Positions 1 to 8,574 of a stretch of 64,000 nt of DNA are shown here, piece after piece. The DNA comes from a bacterium. Lineage in GTDB: Bacteria > Bacillota > Clostridia > Oscillospirales > Oscillospiraceae. The position numbers and the translations under genes were made by a program. The notes under the pieces were generated by a model. That model saw only the letters and a list, made by a program, of their open reading frames with translations, ran no database searches and was not told where the DNA came from. Numbering within the stretch: position 1 is the first letter of the stretch; every line of letters begins with the position of its first letter. Where the stretch lies: assembly GCA_029009095.1 (NCBI GenBank), contig JAQXJT010000040.1:36979-100978 (forward strand), in the 5' to 3' direction.

Positions 1-266
1 TAGAGGAAGGGGTAACGCTCGCTGCCCTGAAGGGCCCGGTCGGCGGAGAAAACGCTGGCGAAGCGGGGGTCGATCTCGCTGATCAGATCGTTGATCAGCG
101 TGCCCTTGCCCGCGGCGGCCCAACCCTCGATCAGCACGATCACGGGGAGGCGGGCAGCGCGCAGCGGCTGCTGCCGGGCGGTAAGCCCCTTCTGGTAGCG
201 TTTGGTCTCCTCCTTGCGCTGCTCCCGGCTCATGCTCTCCGGGGAGCGCTCATATTCTTTCAGCAT
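1..266 (-). CDS. Polyphosphate kinase 2 (PPK2) family protein, N-terminal part only
   Basis: The gene runs off the left edge, so only about 88 N-terminal residues are visible. They contain VIVLIEGWAAAGKGTLINDL, the PPK2 Walker A region (GxxxxGKG with the family's EGWAAAGKG form), followed by DLISEIDPR. PPK2 enzymes move phosphate between polyphosphate and nucleotides; from this fragment the preferred acceptor (AMP, ADP or GDP) cannot be told. ATG at 266 is chosen because AGGAGG lies 8 bases upstream; an in-frame ATG at 272 is only 2 bases from that site. The short charged N-terminal arm (EYERSPESMSREQRKEE) suits the family. No neighbour hints at its role. Confidence 0.8.
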   Translation of the reverse strand, partial: MLKEYERSPESMSREQRKEETKRYQKGLTARQQPLRAARLPVIVLIEGWAAAGKGTLINDLISEIDPRFASVFSADRALQGSERYPFL

Positions 267-380
267 TGTCATATCCTCCTGTTTCCACAGTTCCTGCTGT
301 CGTATTATATAATGTAAGGTGATTTTACCACGCTGCGGCAATTTTGTCCACAACAAGACGCTTTTCCACCCGCTTTTTCG

Positions 381-419
381 CAGAGAAAACCCCCGTGTCT
401 GACACAGGGGTTTTCTCTG
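381..419 (-). terminator. Intrinsic terminator of nagB
   Basis: A near-perfect hairpin with arms cagagaaaacccc and ggggttttctctg around a short loop lies just downstream of the nagB stop on the minus strand. The T-rich part of the arm serves as the U-tract. Confidence 0.75.
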
Positions 420-429
420 TAGGAAAATA

Positions 430-1143
430 TCAGAGGAGCGCGGCGGCCTCGGGATCCAGATAGACCTCCACGGCGGGGTGAAGCTGCAAAATGGAGGCGG
501 GCACCTCGGTGGTGACCGGGCCCTGAATAAAAGCTCTGACGATCTCCGCCTTGCTCTTGCCGATGGCCATAAGGATGATGCTCCTGGCGTTCATCACGGT
601 CTTGATGCCCATGGTGACCGCGTGGGTGGGCACTTCGTCGAGAGAGGCAAAGAAGCGGGAGTTCACCTCCCGGGTGTTTTCGGTGAGCTCCACCACATGG
701 GTGACGCTGTCCCAGGGGGTGCCCGGCTCGTTGAAGCCGATGTGGCCGTCCACGCCGATGCCCAGAAGCTGCAGATCGATGCCGCCGGCGGCCTCGATCT
801 CCCTGTCGTACTCCGCGGCGATGGCGGTGTTGATGCCGTCGGGCACGCGGGTGTTGGCCAGGTCGATGTCGATGTGTTTGAAGAGGTTCTCGTTCATGAA
901 GTAGCGGTAGCTCTGATCGTGGCTTCCGTCCAGGCCCACATACTCGTCGAGATTGAAGCTGCGCGCCCGGGCAAAGGAGATCTCTCCGGCCTTGCAGAGC
1001 CGGGCAAGCTCGGCGTAGAGTCCCAGAGGCGTGGAGCCTGTGGCTCCGCCCAGGATGGCATCGGGCTTTTCCCGCAGCAGCTCCACATAGCGCTGGGCGG
1101 CACGGCGGGCAATATTCTCCTCGTTGTCTATGATGATCTTCAT
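430..1143 (-). CDS. nagB: Glucosamine-6-phosphate deaminase
   Basis: Converts glucosamine 6-phosphate to fructose 6-phosphate and ammonia, feeding amino sugars into glycolysis in the cytoplasm. The 237-residue product has the family length and shows GGATGSTPLGLY near the N terminus, NLDEYVGL (catalytic Asp region) and GIGVDGHIGFNEPG (active-site His loop). Start at 1143 (MKIIIDNEEN) follows GGAGAAAAAT; the reading frame is open 32 codons further upstream but that part has no family resemblance. The gene stands alone with its own promoter and terminator; no nagA or GntR-type regulator is adjacent, and it is divergent from a LysR gene. Confidence 0.95.
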   Translation of the reverse strand: MKIIIDNEENIARRAAQRYVELLREKPDAILGGATGSTPLGLYAELARLCKAGEISFARARSFNLDEYVGLDGSHDQSYRYFMNENLFKHIDIDLANTRVPDGINTAIAAEYDREIEAAGGIDLQLLGIGVDGHIGFNEPGTPWDSVTHVVELTENTREVNSRFFASLDEVPTHAVTMGIKTVMNARSIILMAIGKSKAEIVRAFIQGPVTTEVPASILQLHPAVEVYLDPEAAALL

Positions 1144-1221
1144 ATTTTTCTCCTTCCGTTTTTGGGCTGTTTCCCGCCCTCCGGGCGTCTCCATACCCGG
1201 AGGCGTTCTTACTTTACCTGA

Positions 1222-1249
1222 ATTATACCGGCATCTCACCTCTTGTCAA
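1222..1249 (-). promoter_or_regulatory. Sigma-A type promoter of nagB
   Basis: On the minus strand a perfect TTGACA (1249-1244) and a perfect TATAAT (1227-1222) are separated by 16 bases, about 80 bases upstream of the nagB start. Confidence 0.8.
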
Positions 1250-1346
1250 GAAAAGCCCCCATATTTTTTCGTCAGTTATGCAAATTCTATATAGCGTTTT
1301 GCAAAAAAATATGCTATCATAACTTCCGTGTAAAGGAGAGTGAGCT

Positions 1347-2225
1347 ATGACCATCAAACAGTTGGAATATTTTATGGCCGTTGCCCGTTCACTGAGCTTC
1401 ACCGAGGCCGCCGCCGAGATGTTTATCAGCCAGCCGGCACTGAGCCGGAGCATCGCCTCGCTGGAGACGGAGCTGGGCGTGCCCCTGCTTACCCGTAACC
1501 ACCACAGCGTGGCGCTGACCCCCGCCGGGCAGCTTCTGGCATCTGAGCTCCCCAATCTCCGCAAGGAGCTGGAGCGGGTGACGCTGCTCGTGCGTCAGAC
1601 CGAGAACGGGTTGATGGGTCATTTGAACATCGGCGTTCTGGAGGGACAACAGTTGGACGACTCCCTGCAGGTCACGCTGAAATACTTTGCCCAGAGCCTG
1701 CCTCTGGTGGAGGTCTCCCCCGTCCGTCTGGACGAGGATGAGCTGATCACCGGGCTGGAGCAGGGCAAGCTGGATCTGATCTTTACGCTGGATCACGGTC
1801 TGGAGGGCATGAAAAACGTGCAGTTCCTGACGCTGGACACCGTGAGCTACTGCATGGTGGTGCCCCCGGATCACCGTCTGGCGGGCCGCCCCGTCTCCAC
1901 CCTCGAGGATTTTCGCCGGGACACCTTTATCTTCTCCGGCGGCAAGTCCTCCCCGGAGAACCGGTTCCTCCTCAACTGCTGCGCCAAGGCGGACTTCGTC
2001 CCCCAGAGCAAGTACGTGCCCGATGTGCGTACCAAGTCCCTGTGGATCGAGTCGGGCTTCGGCATCTCCATCTTCAACGCCGAGAACCGCGCCTGCCACA
2101 GCGCCAACGCCCGGGCCATTCCCCTGACGGATATGCCCGACAGCAAGCTGGTGCTGGCCTGGAAGACCAACACCACCAACCCCAGCGTCCGGCTCTTCAC
2201 TCACATCACCGAGTGCAGTCTCTGA
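1347..2225 (+). CDS. LysR-family transcriptional regulator
   Basis: A 292-residue LysR-type regulator. The N-terminal winged helix-turn-helix is clear (MTIKQLEYFMAVARSLSFTE, then AAAEMFISQPALSRSIASLE, LGVPLLTR), followed by a periplasmic-binding-like effector domain from about residue 90. The start has GGAGAG upstream. It is divergent from nagB and 15 bases upstream of a corrinoid protein on the same strand, so the two are probably cotranscribed and the effector may be a methyl donor or its product (inference). No effector can be named from sequence. Confidence 0.9.
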   Translation: MTIKQLEYFMAVARSLSFTEAAAEMFISQPALSRSIASLETELGVPLLTRNHHSVALTPAGQLLASELPNLRKELERVTLLVRQTENGLMGHLNIGVLEGQQLDDSLQVTLKYFAQSLPLVEVSPVRLDEDELITGLEQGKLDLIFTLDHGLEGMKNVQFLTLDTVSYCMVVPPDHRLAGRPVSTLEDFRRDTFIFSGGKSSPENRFLLNCCAKADFVPQSKYVPDVRTKSLWIESGFGISIFNAENRACHSANARAIPLTDMPDSKLVLAWKTNTTNPSVRLFTHITECSL

Positions 2226-2240
2226 GAGAAAGGAGCTGCC

Positions 2241-2999
2241 ATGCCGTTAGAAGAGGTAAAACGCAACATTATTGGCGGCAAGGTCAAGCGGATCAGCAGT
2301 TCTGTACAGTTGGCTCTCACCCGGGGCTACAGTGCTGAGGAGATCATCAACGCCATGACCGAGTCCATGCTTCAGGTGGGCGCGCTTTTCCACAACAACG
2401 ACATCTTCGTCCCCGAGATGCTGGTGGCCGCCGCCACCATGAAAAAGGGACTGGCGCTGCTGCGCCCGCTGCTCTCCGCCGACCGGCAGACCAACCACGA
2501 GAAGTTCATTCTGGGCACCGTGCAGGGCGATCTGCACGATGTGGGGAAAAATCTGGTGTGCTGCACGCTGGAGTCCTTTGGCTTCGAGGTCATCGATCTG
2601 GGCGTGGACGTGCCGCCGGAGGTCTTCGTGGAGACGGTGCGGAAAGAGAGCGACTGTCATTTGCTGGGTCTGTCCGCCCTGCTGACCACCACCATTCCCG
2701 CCATCAGCGAGACCATTCAGGCCATTACGGAGGCCGGGCTGCGAGAGCAGGTGTTCATTATGGTGGGCGGCGCGCCGCTGACGGCGGAGATCGCCGCAGA
2801 GCTGGGCGCGGACAGCTATGAACCCGACGCCTACGCCACCGCCAGAGCCGCCGTGAACTATGTGGAACAGTGCAGGCTCCGCGAACAGGAGGCGGCCCGG
2901 GAACGGGAAGCCGCCGATAAACCGGCTGAAGACCGGGAGCAGCCGCAATCTCCCGAGATGCCCGAAGCGCCGGAGGACATACCGGACGAAACTCCATAA
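2241..2999 (+). CDS. Corrinoid (B12-binding) methyltransferase protein
   Basis: Carries the cobalamin that shuttles methyl groups between two methyltransferases, as in MtaC/MtbC/MttC systems. An N-terminal helical cap (about residues 1-85, with VGALFHNNDIFVPEMLVAA typical of it) precedes a Rossmann B12 domain with the DxHxxG signature GDLHDVGKN (D97, H99, G102; H99 is the lower cobalt ligand). SALLTTT and GGAPLT match later family motifs. The last about 40 residues are an unusual Glu/Pro-rich tail (EMPEAPEDIPDETP) not normal for the family. Start follows AAAGGAG. No methyltransferase is directly adjacent; the five UroD-superfamily genes at 7.5-13.2 kb are the obvious candidate partners (inference). 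Confidence 0.92.
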   Translation: MPLEEVKRNIIGGKVKRISSSVQLALTRGYSAEEIINAMTESMLQVGALFHNNDIFVPEMLVAAATMKKGLALLRPLLSADRQTNHEKFILGTVQGDLHDVGKNLVCCTLESFGFEVIDLGVDVPPEVFVETVRKESDCHLLGLSALLTTTIPAISETIQAITEAGLREQVFIMVGGAPLTAEIAAELGADSYEPDAYATARAAVNYVEQCRLREQEAAREREAADKPAEDREQPQSPEMPEAPEDIPDETP

Positions 3000-3010
3000 C
3001 CAGCCTATGC

Positions 3011-3043
3011 AGGAAGGACGGCCAAAAGCCGTCCTTCCTTTTT
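3011..3043 (+). terminator. Intrinsic terminator after the corrinoid gene
   Basis: Perfect 12-bp stem aggaaggacggc/gccgtccttcct with a 5-base loop, followed by five T. It lies between two convergent units, and may also slow the opposing transcript. Confidence 0.9.
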
Positions 3044-3084
3044 CCGTTCTGTTCCGCCGCCGCCTGTGCAGACGGGGCGGTTTT

Positions 3085-3870
3085 TCAGTTCAGCAGCATC
3101 CTGTCGTTGTCCAGCGCGCGTCCGGAGGCGGTGCGGAATTTCTCGGTCAAAGACTCCACGGTGAGGCCGCGCCGCTCCTCCCCCTTCACATCCAGAATGA
3201 TCCTGCCCCGGTCCATCATAATGGTGCGGCTGCCCAGCTGCAGCGCCGAGCGCATATTGTGGGTGATCATCAGACAGGTGAGACGGCGCCCGGCCACGAT
3301 CTCCCCGGTCAGGCGCAGCACCTTCTCCGCCGTGCCCGGGTCCAGCGCCGCGGTGTGTTCGTCCAGCAGCAGCAGCCGGGGCGGATTGATGGTGGCCATC
3401 ATCAGCGTCAGCGCCTGGCGCTGTCCCCCGGAGAGGAGCCCCACGCTCTGCTCCATCCGATCCTCCAGCCCCATGTCCAGCTGCGCCAGCTTTTCCCGGA
3501 AAAATGCCCGGTCGGCTCGGGTGATGCGCCCCAGCCAGCCGCCCCGTCCGGCGGCCAGCGCCAGATTTTCCTCGATGCTCATATCCGGGGCGCTGCCCCG
3601 GAGGGGATCCTGAAAGAGCCGCCCGATGAACTTGGAGCGCCTGTACTCGGGCATCAGGGTGATGTCCTCGCCATCCAGCTCGATAGCGCCCTCGTCGGTG
3701 ATGAAGCTGCCGGCGATGGCGTTGAAAAGCGTGCTCTTTCCCGCGCCGTTGGCGCCGATGATGGACACGAATTCCCCGTCCTCCACCTCCAGGCTGAAAT
3801 CGTCCATGGCCTTCTTCTCGTTGGCGGTGCCGGGTGAGAAGGTCTTGGAGACGTGAGAGAGTCTCAGCAT
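3085..3870 (-). CDS. ABC importer ATPase (TrpXYZ-like system)
   Basis: ATP-binding subunit of an importer made by the three genes at 3085-5904. It has Walker A GANGAGKST (residues about 36-44), a Q-loop (GRLFQDPLRG), the signature LSGGQRQAL and Walker B LLLLDEHTAALD, then the H-loop MITHN. The Glu-His substitution after Walker B (DEHTAALD) is typical of the branch that works with TrpX-like binding proteins. 261 residues. It is the last gene of the operon and overlaps the permease gene by 7 bases, implying coupled translation. Confidence 0.9.
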   Translation of the reverse strand: MLRLSHVSKTFSPGTANEKKAMDDFSLEVEDGEFVSIIGANGAGKSTLFNAIAGSFITDEGAIELDGEDITLMPEYRRSKFIGRLFQDPLRGSAPDMSIEENLALAAGRGGWLGRITRADRAFFREKLAQLDMGLEDRMEQSVGLLSGGQRQALTLMMATINPPRLLLLDEHTAALDPGTAEKVLRLTGEIVAGRRLTCLMITHNMRSALQLGSRTIMMDRGRIILDVKGEERRGLTVESLTEKFRTASGRALDNDRMLLN

Positions 3871-4802
3871 TTCTCTTCCCCCTTTCGCTTTTTCAGCTCC
3901 CTTCTCCGCTTATAGAGGGGTGCCCGGGCGCGGAGGTAGGGCGCGGAGATAGCCGCCACCACGATCACGGAGGACACCAGCTTGAGCATGAATGCGGGCA
4001 TATCCAGCCGCAGCGCCAGCGTGTAGACCAGCCGGAAGATCACGGCGCCCAGCACAGCCCCCGCCGCGCGCAGCGGGATCTTTCCCCGGGCGGTGAACAC
4101 ACCGCCGATGAGCAGGGAGGCCAGGGCCACGGTGACCATGCCGGAGCCGATATCGATGTTCACGGACTTCTGGGACTGGGCCAGCAGGCAGCCGGAAAGG
4201 GCGGTGAAGGAGTTGGAGATACACAGCCCCACCGTGGTGGTGAGGGCAGGGTTGATGGAAGAGGAGCGCACCATGTCCGGGTTGTTGCCCGTGGCACGGA
4301 TGGCCAGACCCAGCCGGGTGCGGAGGAAGAGGACGAGGAAGAGCCACACGGCCCCCACCGCCAGCACCGCCGCCACGAGGCGGTACTGTCCATGGAGGAC
4401 AGTACCGCTGAGCTTGTCGCGCAGAAGGGTAAAGACCGTCTCGGTCTTGTTGAGATTGAGCAGGGAGGACTGGCCCATCACGGCGATGTTCACGCTGTAA
4501 AGCGCCGTATTCACCGCGATGCCCGAGAGGAGGCTGTTGACGCCCATCTTCGTTTGCAGCAGGGCGGTAACAAAGCCCGAGGTCATGCCGGCGGCCATGG
4601 CGGCGGGGATGGAGAGCAGCGGGTGGCCGGCCAGGGCCACCACGGCCCCCACCGCCGCGCCCAGCGTAAAGCAGCCGTCGGTGGAAAGGTCGCAGACATT
4701 CAGCATACTGTAGCTGAGGAAGAGCGCCAGCACGGTCAGGGCGCTGATGAGCCCCAGTTCCAGCGCTGTCTGGATCAGGCTCATGGCAGAGGACAGGGAC
4801 AT
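3864..4802 (-). CDS. ABC importer permease (TrpY-like)
   Basis: A 312-residue very hydrophobic protein with about eight or nine predicted membrane spans, related to the branched-chain/TrpY permease group (SMLNVCDLSTDGCFTLGAAV near the N terminus; ATGNNPDMVRSSSIN in the cytoplasmic coupling loop). It forms the membrane channel between the binding lipoprotein and ATPase. It lies 13 bases downstream of the lipoprotein gene and overlaps the ATPase gene. It shares the T-box control described at 6047-6328. Confidence 0.88.
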   Translation of the reverse strand: MSLSSAMSLIQTALELGLISALTVLALFLSYSMLNVCDLSTDGCFTLGAAVGAVVALAGHPLLSIPAAMAAGMTSGFVTALLQTKMGVNSLLSGIAVNTALYSVNIAVMGQSSLLNLNKTETVFTLLRDKLSGTVLHGQYRLVAAVLAVGAVWLFLVLFLRTRLGLAIRATGNNPDMVRSSSINPALTTTVGLCISNSFTALSGCLLAQSQKSVNIDIGSGMVTVALASLLIGGVFTARGKIPLRAAGAVLGAVIFRLVYTLALRLDMPAFMLKLVSSVIVVAAISAPYLRARAPLYKRRRELKKRKGEEKC

Positions 4803-4815
4803 GGCGTATCTCTCC

Positions 4816-5904
4816 TTACTTCAGCTCATCGAAGCTCTCGGCGGTGGTGATGGAGGCCACGCGGGTGCAATAGGGGGCGAAGGCAGCGCTGACCGCGTCG
4901 AAGTCCAGACCCAGCGCCGCGCAGGTCTCGGTGTTCACCGTGGCGGTGCCGTTATCGAAGGTGCGCACGGGGACGGCGGCAGGGTCTTTGCCCTCCAGCA
5001 GGATCTCCGCCACCATGTCGGCGGTCTCCCGGCCCAGATTGGCGTAGTCCACGCCGTAGCCCAGGAAGGCGCCGTTGAGGGCGAAGGAGTCGGCGCCGGT
5101 GTAGTGGGGCACGCCGGCCTGGGCCAGCAGCTCATAGATGGAGAGTTCGGCGGTCATGATGGTGTTGTCGGTGGGAGTGAAGATGGCGTCCGCGCCGTCG
5201 GTGATCAGGGCCTGGGCGGCCAGGGTCACTTCCTCCACGGTGGTGCCGCAGCGCTCCGCCACCCGCACGCCCCTGGTCTCCAGATATTCCCTGGCCTGGG
5301 CGATGGCTGCGGTGGAGGCGTCCTGGCCCATGTCGTAGAGCAGCCCCACGCAGTCCGCCTCCGGGTCGGCGGCGAAGATCAGGTTCATGACCGCGGCGGT
5401 GTCAAGATAGTCGCTGGTGCCGGTGAGGTTGCCGCCGGGGGCGTCCAGAGTGTCCACCAGGGCGGCGCCCACCGGGTCGGAGACCGCGGAGAAGACCACA
5501 GGGATGGGGTCGTCCTCCGTGGCGGACTGCATGGCCATGGCCACGGGCGTGGCCACGCCCACCATCAGATCCACCCCGTCGGACATGAAGTTGGCGATGA
5601 TCTGGGAGAGCACGTTGGCATCGGCGTTGCAGTTATCGTAGTCCACCACAAACTCCACGCCCTTCTCCTCGCCGATCTCGGAAAGGCGGGTGGTGAGCGC
5701 GTCCACGATCTGGTTGAGGGAGGCGTCATCCACATAGTTGCAGACGCCCACCTTGTAGACAGTCTTTTCCGTGGGGGTGGCGGGAGCCTCCGTCTGCGCG
5801 GCGGAGGCTTCGGTTTTCTCCGCGGGGGCTGCGGTCTTGCCGCCGCAGGCGGCGAGGGTGAGGAGCATGGTCACAGTCAGCAGAAGAGCAAAAAACTTTT
5901 TCAT
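4816..5904 (-). CDS. ABC substrate-binding lipoprotein (ABC_sub_bind/TrpX-like)
   Basis: A 362-residue exported lipoprotein: MKKFFALLLTVTMLLTLAAC is a lipobox signal peptide (LAAC, Cys20), followed by a low-complexity Ala/Glu/Thr linker to about residue 45 and then two periplasmic-binding lobes. VGVCNYVDDASLNQIVDAL and VFSAVSDPVGAALV fit the TrpX family, which binds aromatic amino acids in Firmicutes. The start at 5904 follows GAAAGGAAG; the frame is open a further 82 codons upstream, but that part lies inside the T-box leader and is not protein-like. First gene of the operon. Confidence 0.9.
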   Translation of the reverse strand: MKKFFALLLTVTMLLTLAACGGKTAAPAEKTEASAAQTEAPATPTEKTVYKVGVCNYVDDASLNQIVDALTTRLSEIGEEKGVEFVVDYDNCNADANVLSQIIANFMSDGVDLMVGVATPVAMAMQSATEDDPIPVVFSAVSDPVGAALVDTLDAPGGNLTGTSDYLDTAAVMNLIFAADPEADCVGLLYDMGQDASTAAIAQAREYLETRGVRVAERCGTTVEEVTLAAQALITDGADAIFTPTDNTIMTAELSIYELLAQAGVPHYTGADSFALNGAFLGYGVDYANLGRETADMVAEILLEGKDPAAVPVRTFDNGTATVNTETCAALGLDFDAVSAAFAPYCTRVASITTAESFDELK

Positions 5905-6046
5905 GGATGTACTTCCTTTCTCAATTTCGGGGCCGTGGCAGGCCCATGGCGGTTCGGCGTTTTCTCTGTGTCGTTCTTTCTCTCTCCGGCGCCGTGCGCC
6001 ATCGTTTCGTGTACAGCATACGAGCCTCTCTCCTCTCCGAAAAAAC

Positions 6047-6328
6047 AAAAAAACCTGTCCCTGCAAATCTCTTTGCTGGGACAGGAATATGATTTCCTGC
6101 GGTACCACCCGGCTTGACGCGCTTCCCGCGCGCCCACTCAGCGCATACACCCTGTATATGCCGGCCTTTGATTACGGAGAGCCCCGCTCCGTCTCGCATA
6201 CTCCCCGCTCCGGGTTTCCGCTCGCCCTCAGAAGTCCATTCGGCCTGCACATTCCCTGCCGCAATCCCACCGCCTGCGGCTCTCTGCGAGGGAAGAGGTA
6301 CGGCCTACTCACTCTTCCTCAACGGTTT
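6047..6328 (-). ncRNA. T-box leader riboswitch, probable Phe specifier
   Basis: The leader fills the 471-base gap between the binding-protein gene and the LysR gene. On the minus strand the conserved T-box core GGGTGGTACCGC is at 6110-6099 and is followed by a terminator hairpin CCTGTCCC...GGGACAGG and a run of seven T (6085-6047). Upstream lies a long Stem I region with an AGTA element, GAGAGCC and GGTG segments. In the likely specifier loop the bases read GAATGGAC-TTC-TGAGGG, so the codon may be UUC (Phe) at 6233-6231. Uncharged tRNA should favour antitermination and raise expression of the importer. The class is certain; the specifier is a tentative reading. Confidence 0.9.
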
Positions 6329-6333
6329 GGCAC

Positions 6334-6362
6334 AAGATAGCACACAACCGTCCGTTTGTCAA
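6334..6362 (-). promoter_or_regulatory. Promoter of the T-box/ABC importer operon
   Basis: Minus-strand TTGACA (6362-6357), 17-base spacer, TATCTT (6339-6334). It sits immediately after the stop codon region of the upstream LysR gene and just ahead of the T-box leader. Confidence 0.8.
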
Positions 6363-6375
6363 GCACAAATTTTCC

Positions 6376-7248
6376 TCATCCGCGGGTTTTATAAAATTCC
6401 CGCAGCCGCTCCACGAACTGTTCCGTCTTCCCGGAGCAGCGCTCCCGGCGTACCACCACGCCGATCTCCGTGAAAAGCTTCTCCCCCTCCAGCGGCAGCA
6501 GCACCAGATCGCTCATCCTCTCCTCCACGGCAAAGCTGGGGCAGGGCAGCAGCAGATCCTCCGTCAGCAGCGCCCGGACCATAAAGCCGAAGTCCCGGGA
6601 CTCGATGACGAAGCGGGGGAAAAAGCCCTCGTCGATGCACCGGCTGATATAGCGGTTCATCTCCGCGCTGTGCAAAGCGGGCATAATGTGCGGATAGTCC
6701 CGCAGCTGTCCCACCCGGAGCGACTTCTCCCCCGCCAGGGGGTGTTCCCGGCGCATCAGCAGCATCAGCGGCTCCCGCACCAGCGGGAAATAGCGCATCC
6801 CGTCGCGCAGCGCCTCCGGCGGGCTGCACACGCCCACCTCCGCCCGTCCTTCCTCCACTTCGCGGATACAGCCCGCCCCGTCGGCGGCCATCTGGGTGGA
6901 GACCGTTCCGTCCAGCATCAGCTCCGCCGGGATGGCGTATTTGCCGAAGCCGTTCTCAAAGCAGACGGACACGCGGTTTTTGTTCTGCTCGATGAGCTGC
7001 GTGATCATCTCCATGCACGAATCGTACCGGGGCAGCAGCGACTCGGCGATGGCCAACAGCTTGCTGCCCAGATCCGTCAGCTGCAAACCCTGTCCCCGGC
7101 TGACAAAAAGTTCCCCGCCCATCTCGTTTTGCATGAGCTTGAGCGTCTTGCTGAGGGCCTGCTGGGTCATGTACAGCTCCTGGGCCGCCCGGGTCATGCT
7201 CTTGTACCGGGCCACCGCCGCGAACTGGCGAAGCTGGTTGATGTTCAT
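6376..7248 (-). CDS. LysR-family transcriptional regulator
   Basis: A 290-residue LysR regulator with an N-terminal winged helix-turn-helix (MNINQLRQFAAVARYKSMTR; AAQELYMTQQALSKTLKLMQ; GGELFVSRG) and a C-terminal effector-binding domain. It is transcribed divergently from the first UroD-superfamily gene at 7492, the classic arrangement for a LysR protein controlling its neighbour. A candidate operator (7330-7358) lies in the shared 243-base gap. Its 3' end is only 14 bases from the promoter of the T-box operon, but that operon has separate control. Confidence 0.9.
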   Translation of the reverse strand: MNINQLRQFAAVARYKSMTRAAQELYMTQQALSKTLKLMQNEMGGELFVSRGQGLQLTDLGSKLLAIAESLLPRYDSCMEMITQLIEQNKNRVSVCFENGFGKYAIPAELMLDGTVSTQMAADGAGCIREVEEGRAEVGVCSPPEALRDGMRYFPLVREPLMLLMRREHPLAGEKSLRVGQLRDYPHIMPALHSAEMNRYISRCIDEGFFPRFVIESRDFGFMVRALLTEDLLLPCPSFAVEERMSDLVLLPLEGEKLFTEIGVVVRRERCSGKTEQFVERLREFYKTRG

Positions 7249-7329
7249 GTCTCTCTCCCCCTGCCTTTTCTGCCTTCATTTTACCACGCCTGACGCGCCG
7301 GCGCAACGATCAGGGACCGAATATGAAAC

Positions 7330-7358
7330 TTTTGGTTGTTTTAATTAAATTCAACAAC
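7330..7358 (+). promoter_or_regulatory. Candidate LysR operator ahead of methyltransferase gene 1
   Basis: An inverted repeat GTTGTT...AACAAC (7335-7340 and 7353-7358) flanks a TAATTA centre. The left part, TTGGTTGTTTTAATTAAAT, recurs almost unchanged at 8675-8696 ahead of gene 2. The assignment to the adjacent LysR protein is inference. Confidence 0.5.
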
Positions 7359-7491
7359 TTATGATTGTAGGATACAGAAAAAAGCTGTTTGTTTCTCAGG
7401 CCCACTTGTAATACCATATTTGCATAAGCTCCATTCGCCGAAGTTATATACCGCTTGCGTATTCTTGAACATTTGACAGGAGGAATCAATC

Positions 7492-8526
7492 ATGGCGAAA
7501 GTTACCCCGAAAGAGAACTTTATGAAGCTTCGTCACGGCGGCACTCCCGATTACGTCCCCTTCTACAGTCTCATGGGCGCCCCCTACAAGGGAGAGAGCG
7601 CCTGCGGCGGCATCCGTCTGCCCTTCTTTACCTCCACTCAGTTCGTCGACGGCGGCAAGGACATCTGGGGCGTGCCCTACAAGGCTCCCGAGTCCGGCGT
7701 GCAGGCCACCATGCCCGACACCAGCTTCGTGATGCTGGAGGACATCGCCGACTGGACCAAGGTCGTGAAGTTCCCCACCCCCAACGACGTCGACGTGGAG
7801 AAGGTCTATCAGGACGCCCTCAAGACCTTTGACCGCAGCCAAACCGCCCTGAAGATCGGTTTCGACTTCTCCCCCTTCCAGGAGCTGGTGGCCATGATGG
7901 GCTTTGACGGCGGTTTGATGGCCCTCTACACCGACCCCGAGGAGGTCAAGGCCATGCTCAACGCCATGGTGGACTTCCTGGAGCCCTTCTACAAGAAGGC
8001 GTTCGACGTCATCCGGCCCGACTGCTGGGGCATCGCCGACGACACCGCCGCCGCGGCCACGCCGTTCTTCTCCCCCGAGATCTACAAGGACATCTTCTTC
8101 CCCCTCTACTCGCGTATGTGCAAGATCGCCACCGAGCACGACGTGCCCGTGGTGTTCCACAACTGCGGCAAGATCGAGGAGTTCCTGCCCTTCATGGTGG
8201 AATTCGGCGTGGAGATGACCGAGCCCATGCAGGAGGTCAACGACATCCTCAAGGTCAAGGAACAGTACAAGGGCAAGCTCTCCGTGATGGGCTGCTGGGG
8301 CTGGGGCGACCACATGCCCCCCGACTTCCCCGAGTTCGACGAGGAGGCGTTCCGTCAGGACATCCGCGACAGCATCGATAAGTATTCCGTGGGCGGCGGC
8401 TATGCTTTCGCCGGCTTCCCCATCGGCCTGCCCGGCCAGAACGAGGCCGTGGCCCGGATCACCGAGATCATGCGCGATGAGGTACATACCTACGGCAGGA
8501 AGGTCTACGGATACACGGGCGAATAA
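7492..8526 (+). CDS. UroD/MtaA-superfamily methyltransferase, array copy 1
   Basis: A 344-residue protein of the uroporphyrinogen decarboxylase superfamily, corrinoid methyltransferase side (MtaA-like), not a heme enzyme: it starts MAKVTPKENFMKLRHGG and has the metal-binding His-x-Cys in VVFHNCGKIEEF (H223, C225). The canonical third ligand, a Cys in a GCG-type motif near the C terminus, is absent; a Cys occurs earlier in VMGCWGWG. All five array members share a PDxx(F/I) ... DWxKxxKFP middle region, FQELVAMMGF and a C-terminal YGRKVYGYTG. Start follows GACAGGAGGAATCAATC. Unlike copies 2-5 it has its own terminator, so it can be a separate transcript. Confidence 0.88.
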   Translation: MAKVTPKENFMKLRHGGTPDYVPFYSLMGAPYKGESACGGIRLPFFTSTQFVDGGKDIWGVPYKAPESGVQATMPDTSFVMLEDIADWTKVVKFPTPNDVDVEKVYQDALKTFDRSQTALKIGFDFSPFQELVAMMGFDGGLMALYTDPEEVKAMLNAMVDFLEPFYKKAFDVIRPDCWGIADDTAAAATPFFSPEIYKDIFFPLYSRMCKIATEHDVPVVFHNCGKIEEFLPFMVEFGVEMTEPMQEVNDILKVKEQYKGKLSVMGCWGWGDHMPPDFPEFDEEAFRQDIRDSIDKYSVGGGYAFAGFPIGLPGQNEAVARITEIMRDEVHTYGRKVYGYTGE

Positions 8527-8574
8527 ATTATTCTCATCACACACATCGCGTTCAAATTGATTTAGTGCAAAAAT

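Noticed and set aside
1290-1346. ATAGC...GCTAT inverted repeat as a LysR operator
   Set aside because: Arms of five bases with a 17-base gap in AT-rich DNA occur by chance; no second copy was found.
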